Assembly: GCF_020497125.1 (NCBI RefSeq)
Contig: NC_059077.1
Coordinates: forward strand, 24,937,340 to 25,001,339
DNA length: 64,000 nt
Direction of reading: 5' to 3'
From: Mauremys mutica
Taxonomy: Eukaryota; Chordata; Testudines; Geoemydidae
In this document: positions 39,501 through 51,500 of the stretch, one piece after another
Layout: the number at the start of each line of letters is the position of its first letter
Position numbering within the stretch: the first letter of the stretch is position 1
Notes under the pieces: model-generated
What the model saw: only the letters and a program-made list of their open reading frames with translations
What the model was told of the DNA's origin: nothing
The model's database searches: none
Program-made: the position numbers and the translations under genes

Positions 39501-42500
39501 CAGATCAAGTTAAGTTTTCAAAGTGGAAGTAAGAGACATACCTGTGTACTTGTAAACTAAATAAAACTGATTTGGAGTCATTATATAATCACTTTGGCTA
39601 TATAAAAGACAGCACCATGTATTAAGAATGGTCATTGTAACGGGGTGGTCACCTGCTCCTGGCCTGAAAGGGTTAAAAGCCAGCCCTTTGAGAGGGCTGG
39701 AGCTGGGAGCCTTAGGCTGGGTTGACTAGGGAGGCAGCCTCACCTGTGGCCACTCCTGAAACGGACCCAGCTGGCCCTATGGAAGCCAGGAGCAGAAGCA
39801 GTCTCTTTTAGGTGTGAAGGGAGACAGGCCTGGCTGCTGGGAAGCTAGATAAGGTACCTGAGCTGGAGCAGGGCTGAGGGAAGGCCCAGGGAGCTGGGGA
39901 GCTCCGGCCTGGAAACCCCCACGCTGCAGCCTCGTATGAGGCCAAATAGGTACTGGGGTTGTATGGGACAGCCCAAGGCTAGGCTGAGGCAGCAGATCCA
40001 AACTCCTCCTTGCCTGTGATGAGTGGCTTATACTGCAGTCTGCCCCGGGAAGCGGGGGCTAGGTGGTGACTGGCAGTAGCCTACGACTGAGGCGAGATGG
40101 GGATAGAGGGTTGGGGGTTCCCCAGGGAGGGGAGACCCAGTGAGACTGCGGGGGGCAGCACCCTGGTCTGGAAGGGGCACCAGGGTCCAAGAGGGACTCG
40201 GGACCCAGCAGGAAGTGGGATACCAGCCTGCAGAGGGCACTCCTGGGTCGAAGAGCTAATTCCCAGGACGACCGACAGGAGGTGCCGCAGGGGTGAGTCA
40301 CTGCCCCGCTATGGTCATACTGAATCAGACCAATGGTCCGTCTAACCCAGTAATCTGTCTTCCAACAGTGACTAGTGCCAGATGCTTCAGAGGAAATGAA
40401 AAGAACAGGGCAATTATTGAGTAATCCATCCTCTGTTGTCCAGTCCCAGTTTCTGGCAGTCAGAGGCTTAGGGACACTCAGAGCATGGGATTATATACCT
40501 AGCCATCCTGACTAATAGCCACTGATGGACCTATCCTCCATGAAATTTATCCAATTCTTTTTTGAAACTACTTACACCTTTGGCTTTCACAACATCTCCT
40601 GGAAACAAGTTTGAGGTGATTGTGCATTGAGAGAAGTAGTTGTTCTTTGTTTTAAACCTGCTGCCTATTGATTTCATTGGGTGACGCCTGGTTCTCCTGT
40701 TATATGGAGGAGTAAATAACACTTCCTTATTCACTCTCCACACCAGTCATGATTTTATAGGCCTCTACCATAGTCCCCTTTAGTCGTCTCTCTTCTAAAA
40801 TGAATAGTCCCCATTTTTTAAATCTCTTCTCATAAGGAAGCTATTCCACACCCCTAATAATTTTTGTTTGCTTTCTCTATCCTTTTTTCCAATTCATCGT
40901 TTTTGAGATGGGGCCATCAGAACTGCACGCAGTATTTAAAGTATGGGCATACCATGGATTTCCATAGTGGCATGATGATATTTTCTGTTTTATTATTTAT
41001 CCCTTTCTTAATGGTTCCTAACATTGTCAGCTTTTTCGACTGTCACTGCACTTGAGCAGATGTTTTCAGAGAACTATCCATGGTGACTCTAGGATCTCTT
41101 TCTTGAGTGGTAACAGCTACTTTAGACCCCATAATTTTGTATGTGTAGTTGGGATTATGTTTTCCAATGTGCATTACTTTGCATTATAAATGAAGAGAAA
41201 TAAAAGATTACTGTTGGTCACAAAGAGCTAAATGTAAAAATAGACAATATTCAGTACAAGCAGCATGTTAAACTAGAATCCCCCCACCCCCTGTAGTTCT
41301 TTCTATAAACATTGGGTAAGATTTTCAAAAGTGCACAGTGTTGGCCTAACTTTACTATTGTTAAAATCAATGGGCATTGTGCCATTGACTTGGTGAACAC
41401 TGAGTGCTTTAAGCCCACTCCCATTATATATAACAAGGAACTATGCATTTTGAATATAATATTTTAAAGTAGTTGTTTCATTCATCTGAGAGAGTAACTT
41501 GCCTCCTCTTTTTGTTGTTGTAAAGGTTTAATGCTGACAGAAATACTGGGACTTTTTGGAACTCCAAATGGTTCTTCGAAGAGCTCTATGAAATAAAGAG
41601 ATGTAATTCATAAAGAAAATAAAGTGCATGCCATCAGTAAACTACTTGGTTGACAACTTTATGAAGATAAAGGGATATGGTATAAAAAACAGAAGATTTT
41701 TGCTAAAGGAGCAAACCTTCATTTTCTGAAGTTGCATCTACTTCCTCCTGCAGGAATGCTCCCACTTCTTCATCAAAACCTATTACTCCTTCTTCTGTAC
41801 TGTGAGTTACAGAATGACTCTCATTCATTTCATTCTTTTCAGAATGTTTTGTTTTTGTAGATATTCTGTAAATTAGTACAACGGATCAAATTACAAAAAA
41901 TATGACATAAGTATATAGGGAGGCTATATGCTTATGCATTCATCATTTAATAAGTTGTGCTTATTTTACCTATAACTATTGGGTTTTTTTGTTAGTTTGA
42001 CCAGTATCATCCATTTTTTTCTATCTTTGAATTTCTATATTGAAGTGCACACAAATGATTAAAAATATCTCACATTTCCTATACATTGGTACGATTTTTA
42101 CATAAACTAATCTTTTTATAATTTAGTAAAAGTATGCAGTTTTGCTGTGATCATAAATGCCAAATTCCAGATTGGTGTATATTTACACAGTCAAGTTCTA
42201 AAGCTCTGAAAATCAAGGTTTATATCAAAAGTACGAGACAACCTTGGCTACAGTCATGCAAACCAAGGGTGTGCACGGGGGGGGAACCAGGGGCATGGGC
42301 CCACCCAACAATCAGCAGGGTCACAGAGCTCCTCCGGGCCGAGAGCCACGGCGAAAGCTAACATCTCTTTCAGCCTCGGGTGCAGAACTCCTCTAGTTCC
42401 AGAGGAGCTGTGTGCCCCTGCCACAGCCCTGGGCCTGGAGAAGCTGTGGCCCCCTCTCTTTTGTTATAACAAACCCTTGGCTATAATGGCCAAATGGCTT

Positions 42501-45500
42501 GGATCTGCAAGGGTTTATTATAGCGAGGGTTTCCTGTATTTCCTCATACCATGTTTTTAACATGCCCATCAAAAGTGGTCAAGTTTAAATTCCTGCCCAT
42601 TCCCCTGATACGAACAATGTTCAAGTCTAATTTTTTTGTTTGTATTTTTTTTATAAACAAAAAATTAGGAATATTAATTGTTCTGTATATTTTTGATGTA
42701 GTTTTGAACTTACTCAAAATTAATTATATGGTACAGCCTGTCATATGGAATATGTCCAGACAGAAGAAGTACATCAACACAAAGAATAGATAAACAACAA
42801 AAACAAATAGGAATGTGTAAACTGCACAACGGATCTGGTTACAAAACTGATACATATTAGCACAATATAGAAAAGAACAAGTTCAGTTATGTTTCAGTGG
42901 AATTATTTATTTATATATGCACAGAAATCTTTGCTGAGTAAAGACTATAATTAACAAATAAGGATCAAATTCTGCTCCACTACACTCCCTTGCAACCTGC
43001 CTACAACTCCAATTGCCTTAAACAACTATGAATATATATGAAAGCAGAATTTGGCCGTAAATCAAGAAGATACGATTTATATGTAGTATGCCAATGTTTC
43101 CTGCTTAGCTGAGCAATTACATCAACTTGAGTGTTGTAGTTAAAATATTACCCTAAAACATTTTCACAAAGTTCATCGTAAGCATTTACATCCTGGACAG
43201 CATGTGGCGTTTCTGTTGCTGGAGAACAGCCTGTATCCATACTGCTTTCTTTCTGTATCTTGGGTCTAGTTTCTGGTAGGGATGCAGAGTTCATTAGGTA
43301 CTGATAATCTGGACTCTAATAAAAGAAAACCCAAAACACACATTCAAAAGTCTTTCTAGTTAAAAACACCTGAATTGTAAGAATCTCTCTCTTACTTCGT
43401 ATGTTGCATTTCTGCTTAACTACACATCCTTTTCTCCAGATGTAATTTTACAGGCTGAAGATATTACAGATTTCACTCAGTTAGAAAATAACAGATTTAT
43501 GGTTGCCTCTGCAATCTGAGTTTTGCCTCCTTTCCCATCCAACCTGTGCACTGAATGAGGCAAAGACTCCTGTGCAAAACAGTATGTGACCAGTAAATAG
43601 GCAGTATATGGTCACTATAGTTATTATATAGTCACTATCATTAATAGTATGTAATAATTAAAAATTGTTTCATACTACATACACCTGAGTGGGCAGGAAA
43701 TAAAAACACACATTTGGTTTTGTGCATCAGCAAATAAAATCTTGTGCTAAATTCAAACTGTTAGTTATTACTGGAAACAATGTCAGAGGTAGAAAAAATT
43801 GCTCCAACATTGTGTATAACCAGAAGCATTCAGAAACATCTCTCGTGTCAGGAATATTTTGGTGATACTTTAGTCATCTATGCATTATACACCATTTGTG
43901 TTAGAGGAGAAGAGACGATGCAAACAAAACAATCTATTTTATCTAGAAGGAGAAAGAATGCTAAACAAAGAAAAATACTCCTCATAAATCCAAAATGTGA
44001 TTCAGTTACTCTTAACTTCAAAAATGACTCATACTCCCTTCATCTAGTTATTTGTTAAATTCCACAGACATTCAACTTTTGATTAAAAACGTTCACACTT
44101 GACTCAAACTATGAAAGAGTTTGGGAACAAGAATTCACTATACCTATTTACCATTTACAATTACAGTAACTCCTCACTTAAGGTTGTCCTGGTTAACGTT
44201 GTTACATTGCTGATCAATTAGAGAACATGCTTGTTTAAAGTTGTGCAATGCTCCCTTATAACGTTGTTTGGCAGCCGTCTGCTTTGTCCACTGCTTGTGG
44301 GGGCTTGGAACCAGGGTGGGCCCTATCAGCTCCCCGTTCCCTGTGTGGCAGCTGCCCAGCAAGCTATCAATTGCCAGCAGTTCAGCTGCCCTCCCCCCAC
44401 TGCCATGTGCCGCTCTTGCTCTCTGCCTTGGAGCTGCTCCCCGGAGCCTCCTGCTTGCTGTCTGGAGAGTGGGGGAGAGAAGAGGGGGGTTAATGTCAAG
44501 GTGTCCCCCCCACACACACACTTACCCCACCTCCATAGGGCTGTGTGTGTGGGGGAGACACGACAGGGCTCAGGACAGAGGGAGCTTGCTGGCAGCAGCT
44601 GCTGTCTCAACTTGCTGATCTACTTAAAAAGGACAAAGTGGGTATTCACCCACAAAAGCTTATGCTCCAATACATCTGTTAGTCTTTAAGGTGCCACAGG
44701 ACTCTTCTTTGCTGCTTTAAAAAGGCAGTGTACTTAGAGTGGGGTCAGCGTACTTAAAGGGGCAATGCACATCTCTCTCTCTCTCACACATGGTGTGTGT
44801 GTCTCTGTGTCTGTCTTCCATGCTGTATCCCCTCCCGTCATTTGTGCTGCCTTGTAGAATGTGAGGCTACATTAACAACAATGGGTTAACTCTTGAGAGC
44901 TCAGCCGATTGCTAGTTCACCATTTAGCAGTAAGGCATTCCCTGGGAAATGCCCCACCCTCTGACTTCACCACCTCAACCAAGTTTCACAATCATCATCG
45001 CTGTGTATTAGTATTAAATTGTTTGTTTAAAACAGAGAGAGAGAGAAAGAGAGCGAGAGAGAGAACGTGTGTGTGTGTAATATAATCTTTTGTCTGGTGA
45101 AAAAAAATTCCCTGGAAACTAACCACCCCATTTAAATTCATTCTTACGGGGAAACTGGATTTGCTTAACATCGTTTCGCTTAAAGTCGCATTTTTCAGGA
45201 ACATAACTACAATGTTAAGCGAGGCATTACCGTATATCAAATTATTCTTTTATATTTTTCCTTTTATTTTAAACCTAGAATGTCTGGTTCTGACCTATCC
45301 AGTAACATACTGCAGAAATTCAAAATTAACTTCATAATAGTACTTCGCTAGTTTAAATATGTCAAATCTTAATAATCTCTTTCAAACCTAAATACGCCTA
45401 ATTTCAAGTCTCTCCTCATATGAGCCTTTTCCCTTGATTATCCATCTAGTTGATCTCTGCTGTACTCTTTTCAACCTTATCATAATAGAATCATAGAATA

Positions 45501-48500
45501 TCAGGGTTGGAAGGGACCTCAGGAGGTCATCTAGTCCGTCCTCAAAGCAGGATCAATCCCCAGCTAGTGCTTTGTCAAGCCTGACCTTAAAAACCTCTAA
45601 GGAAGGAAACATTATACATTTCTTCAAACAGCATAACCAAAACTGGACACTAAAGCCAAAATGTTCAAGTGTCCACTCAAATACAATAGTATCTAGATAC
45701 ATTACATAGAACTCACAACAGACGATAGAGCTGTATCTACAACACAAGTCTTCTCACCCATAAAAATGCCTCACAGAAGGAACTCCAGCACTCTTGGAAT
45801 GTTTATCTCTTCCTAGCAACTCCTTATAGAGAGGTTGATACTCAGTATTCTAATCTTTACCTGGAATGCAGCTAGAAGATAAACGTCTCAAGCATTCACG
45901 TTGCGTTCAGTAAGTCTGTTGCATTAAAGACTATGTGATTGTCATAAACAGTTAGTTAAGGGTTAAGGTCTCTTTTACCTGTAAAGGGTTAACAAGCAGT
46001 ACCTGATGAACACCTGACCAGAGAACCAATCAGGGACAAGATAATTTCAAATCTCTGTGGAGGGAAGCTTTTTTTTTCTGTGTTCTTTGTTTGAGGAGAG
46101 TCTCTCTTGGGAGCTAAGGGAGTCCAGACATCTTAATCAAGTCCTCCCAGGTTTCTGCAGTATTTTTCATCTATTCAGTCTAGTGAGTATTAGAAAGGCG
46201 TACTAGTATTATAAGTTTATTTCTACATTTGCAATTGTGTGTTTTGCTGAAGGAATCTCTTTATTTCTATTGCTGTTACTTTGCTTTTACTGAGAAAGAA
46301 AGGGGGAGGGGGAATTCTCTCCAGGTTTATAGGTTAGACTCTGTGTATTGTTCCATCCTGGTATTACAGAGATAGTGTACTTTCTTTTTGTTCTTTTAAT
46401 AAATTCTTTTCTTTTTAGGACTTGATTGATTCTTCTCTTGGTTGCATTTTCAAGGGAAGGGGAGGAGCAGGTGAGTCCCTCTTTGTGTTGAGTCAAGGAT
46501 TTGACTCGGTGTGTATCTCTCCGGAGCAGGCTGGAGAGAGGGAAAGGGGGGAGGGGAACTGGCTGTTTCTCTCTCTCTGGTAAGATTCAAGGGGTTTGAA
46601 TCTGGGTTCCCCAGGGGAAGTTTGGGGAACAGGCAGTGTGTTACCCACTTTAAACTTAACTGGTGGCAGCAGAACCGGATCTAGACTAGGATTAGTTTAG
46701 AGGAGCCCATGCAGGTCCCCATCTTGGAACCCAAAAGCTCCAAGTGGGGGAGAAGACCTATGACATGGTGAGCAGTGGTGACGGATTTTTAAGAACCAGG
46801 AATGCAGGCTAGAAGGGAGGGATACCCTGAAGGCAAACAGACAAGGTTTTTCTAACAAGGGATTATTAGAAGGAATTTTCAGCTAGGCTGGCTGGAGGGA
46901 ATGAGGTTTTTCTAACAAGGCTTTTGTTAGAAGAGACCCCTACTGAGAGGTACTTAGAATGTGCAAGAGGCACTTGCTAGACTGGTTTGTCTAGTTCTTG
47001 TGAGCCAGGAGGGGGAAAAAATTTTTTTTCTCTCGGTCAAAAGCACAGTGAGTAACCGTGAACAAGCAACATAAGCATCACACAATTGCAAATCAAAAGC
47101 TTTTGTTTCTTTCTATTCAGTCGCGAGTAGACAGGGTAGGAATTGGGAAGCAAGCAACCCAATTCCCTGACTGCAGAGGGGTGTGGCCAGCACCATAAGG
47201 CACAAACATGAGTGGCAGTGACACAGTTGACAAACTGTAACTTGCTAGGTTGCAAATAGACCTAGTTAGAGCAGAATTGGCCAAGGAAGAAGCTGCCCAC
47301 AAGAGGGAGATGGAGAAACAACTAGCCAAAGAGGCTAACCACAAGAGAGAGATGGAAGCCAAAGAGGCTGACCACAGGAGACAAATAAAATTAAAAGAGA
47401 AAAAACTGAAATTGGCAAGGGTTAACCCAACTGTTCCAGCCCAACCCAACAACCCTTCTCCAGGCACTGTTCTCCACCCCAAGATATTTCCCACCTACAG
47501 GGCAGGTGATGACACTGAGGCCTTCTTGAAAAATTTTGTACGGACCTGCTGTGGGTACAACATCCCTGAAGACCAGTACATGATAGAGCTGAGGCCACGG
47601 CTCAGTGGACCCTTAGCAGAAGTGGCAGCTGAAATGCCTATGGAAGACATGAACAATTATCAACTGTTTCAAACAAAGGCCAGATTTAGGATGGGGCTCA
47701 CACCAGAACATGCCCGTCGGCAGTTCAGAGCCCAAAAATGGAAACCAGATGGGTCATTCCCCAACCACGCCTACTGCATTAACAAACATTGGAATACATG
47801 GCTATCGGGAACAAAAACTCACAATTTTAAACAGCTGTCACTCCTGATAAGACTGGAACAGTTCTTAGATGGTGTTCCTGAGAAAACAGAACGGTACATC
47901 CTAGATAGAGACCCCAAAACTATTGTCCAGGCAGGAGAGATTGGAGCCAAATGGGCGAAAATAGCAGAAAAGAAAAAAGCTACCACCCAGGGGAGCGAAT
48001 CTAACAAGGGACAAACTGACAATAAATCCTACCACCGGGGGCCAATCAAGACCCCAGCTACAACCCAAGGAAAACCTCAAACCACCTACAGTCCCACCTC
48101 ACCAGTCTCCAGCAACCCACCTCGGCCCAGTGACCCGTCAGCTGGGCGATGTTTTAAATGTAATGAACTGGGACATATAAAGGCCAAATGCTCCAAGAAC
48201 ACCAATAGAGTACAGTCCATTACACCATCGTCACACCAAGGATCCCCAGGCCCAGATATCTCTCAAATACCCCCGAAGCGCAGGTAAACCTTGAGAGTGG
48301 GCAGGAGAAAGGTTACCGCATGGAAAGACACCGCGGCAAACGTGTCAGTTATCCACCAGTCTTTAGTGGACCCAAAATTCATCAACCCAGAGGTCAAAAT
48401 CACAATTTCTCCATTCATGTCAAAATCGGTAAGCTTACCCACAGCTGAATTGCCTGTCCAGTACAAGGGCTGGTCAGGAACGTGGACTTTTGCTGTCTAT

Positions 48501-51500
48501 GACAATTATTCCATCCCCATGCTACTGGGGGAAGACTTGGCCAACCATGTGCAGCTGGCCAAGAGGGGGGGAGTGGTCACCCGCAGCCAGGCCAAACAAG
48601 CAGGCACTCCCATCCCTGTTCCTGAGCCGTCCACCAGGACCCCGTCTGTATTACCCAAGACCCAGACAAAGGTGGTGGAACCGAATCCCATGCCAACAAC
48701 TACAGCAGCTATAGTACATCCAGTCCCAGAACTGGAACTGAAAGAGCAACCAGCGAAAAAACCATTACCAACACTGACCCCAGCGCTTGCAACTCCACCG
48801 CCAGAGGGCGCCAACGGGCCTAAACTGGCAGAAGCAGCAAACAACCCTACCCAAGAGGCTCGGCCAGAGCCTAAAATATCACCTAGTGCACCAGCGGAGA
48901 GCGGTCCACAGTCAACGGAAACAACCTCATCACTTACATCGCTTCCAGGGGGATCAAGCCCAAGTCCACAGTCTACGGAGGAACTGGGGTCTCCAGCCTC
49001 AAGGGAACAGTTCCAGACTGAGCAGGAAGCCGATGACAGCCTTAAAAAAGCATGGGCGGCGGCACGGAGCGACCCACCGCCTCTCAGTTCTGCTAAGGCG
49101 ACACTCATGTCTGACCCTGTGTTAAGGGCCCCGGACTTTGACAAATCCTTCCTAGTGACCACACATGCATCTAAATGTGGGGTAGGAGCAGTTCTAATGC
49201 AAAAAGGACCGTATAACAACTTCCATCCTGTCGTGTTTCTCAGCAAAAAGCTGTCTGAGAGGGAAAGCCACTGGTCCATCAGTGAAAAGGAATGTTACGC
49301 CATTGTATATGCCCTGGAAAAGCTACGCCCATACATTTGGGGACGGCGGTTCCAGCTACAAACCGACCATGCTGCGCTAAAGTGGCTTCATACTGCCAAG
49401 GGAAACAACAAAAAACTTCTCCGATGGAGTTTAGCTCTCCAAAATTTTGATTTTGAAATTCACCACATTACAGGAGCTTCCAACAAAGTCGCTGATGCAC
49501 TCTCTCGTGAAAGTTTCCCAGAATCAAATGGTTAACAACTGTTCTTGAAATGTGAAAAATCTCGTTGGTTACATACTTAGTAGTATCTGTAATAGTGCAT
49601 GTGTTTTTTTAATCTGTTTATTTTACAGTTCTAGGAGGAAATCACCGCCAGTGTGGGTCTCCCACTGTCTGCGATTTGGGGGGCGTGTCATAAACAGTTA
49701 ATTAAGGGTTAAGGTCTCTTTTACCTGTAAAGGGTTAACAAGCAGTACCTGATGAACACCTGACCAGAGAACCAATCAGGGACAAGATAATTTCAAATCT
49801 CTGTGGAGGGAAGCTTTTTTTTTCTGTGTTCTTTGTTTGAGGAGAGTCTCTCTTGGGAGCTAAGGGAGTCCAGACATCTTAATCAAGTCCTCCCAGGTTT
49901 CTGCAGTATTTTTCATCTATTCAGTCTAGTGAGTATTAGAAAGGCGTACTAGTATTATAAGTTTATTTCTACATTTGCAATTGTGTGTTTTGCTGAAGGA
50001 ATCTCTTTATTTCTATTGCCGTTACTTTGCTTTTACTGAGAAAGAAAGGGGGAGGGGGAATTCTCTCCAGGTTTATAGGTTAGACTCTGTGTATTGTTCC
50101 ATCCTGGTATTACAGAGATAGTGTACTTTCTTTTTGTTCTTTTAATAAATTCTTTTCTTTTTAGGACTTGATTGATTCTTCTCTTGGTTGCATTTTCAAG
50201 GGAAGGGGAGGGGGAGGTGAGTCCCTCTTTGTGTTGAGTCAAGGATTTGACTCGGTGTGTATCTCTCCGGACCAGGCTGGAGAGAGGGAAGGGGGGGAGG
50301 GGAACTGGCTGTTTCTCTCTCTCTGGTAAGATTCAAGGGGTTTGAATCTGGGTTCCCCAGGGGAAGTTTGGGGGACAGGCAGTGTGTTACCCACTTTAAA
50401 CTTAACTGGTGGCAGCAGAACCGGATCTAGACTAGAATTAGTTTAGAGGAGCCCATGCAGGTCCCCATCTTGGAACCCAAAAGCTCCAAGTGGGGGAGAA
50501 GACCTATGACAGTGATGCTGTTTTTTGCTATTACTAGTCACTTTGACATGGCAAATCTTTTCACTGCGATAAAATACATTGTCAACATTTATCTTAAATT
50601 TGTTCCTCAACAAGGTCAAAAATATGGTATTTAATGCTTTCCTATGAGTCAATTCGCTATCCCCTAGGATTCTGGTCCCCTCAGTCTTGTTATGATTTTA
50701 GCAGGTAATATGTGCAAGTTACAGGCATTCCTGTTGTAATATAGGAAATTACAGAAACATACATATGAAACCTTTTACATGGATTTCAGTTATCTAAAAT
50801 TGCTATCCATCTTCCCAAGTAATGGAAATTACTCACCCTTCTTTCCAATTTGTTTTACTATATTCATAGCTCTGCTCATTGTGCACCCATTTTTGCTGAC
50901 TACTTAAGTGAAACTGAACATTAATTAATATCCTTAATATTTTGAGCATATTTAAAATACTTGAGCAAAAAAACCAAACCAAAACAAAAATACCAAAAGC
51001 CTGTGTTTAGGTGACTGAATGGGGTGCAATATTTGAATATTTTTAATGTTCTTTTTTCCTATGTCAATAGATAATTATTTTCAACAGCCAAAAATATAAA
51101 CAAATACCCAATCAAAATTAAGCCCATGATCCTGAATACCACTGCTGCAACTCAGAGCTCCTCTAATTTAAATAGGGTTCTGCACGGATGCATGGGATCC
51201 AGGTGCATGGAACAACATGCAGGATTAGTGTCTAAATTAGATAAATATTTTTTTAAAAAGGCATGGGAAAAAGTAAAATTATATACTGCATTTTTTAAAT
51301 CTCTATTTTTAAATTCATGCATATAAAATAGAATTAAAAATACACAAATGCATAATATTTTAAGTTTAATTAATGACAATCCTAGCGCTCTCTGCTAAAT
51401 ACTTATTCAATCCTCTTACCTTAAAACTAGTGATCCTAACTTGCGATTCATCACAAAAGTGTCGTCCTAAAAGCCATAATGATGTAAGTATAGCAGCTGC

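Larger units (their letters stand above)
45940..50511 (+). mobile_element. Gmr1-like Gypsy LTR retrotransposon, internally deleted
   Basis: The left LTR (45940-46765) and right LTR (49686-50511) are each exactly 826 bases, start TGTCATAAAC and end CCTATGACA. They differ at only about nine positions, roughly 1%. GTGAT flanks the element (45935-45939 and 50512-50516). Between them lie gag, a protease and an RNase H. Integrase and the catalytic reverse transcriptase are gone. A purine run with GGGGGG precedes the right LTR. The element is in the intron between exons 2 and 3, antisense to CPLANE1. Confidence 0.88.

Noticed and set aside
44174..44689. Overlapping frames up to 152 codons
   Set aside because: They lie in the GC-rich interior of a nonautonomous DNA transposon.
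48506..49279. 257-codon minus-strand frame inside the Gypsy element
   Set aside because: It is antisense to the protease-linker-RNase H frame and has no motif.
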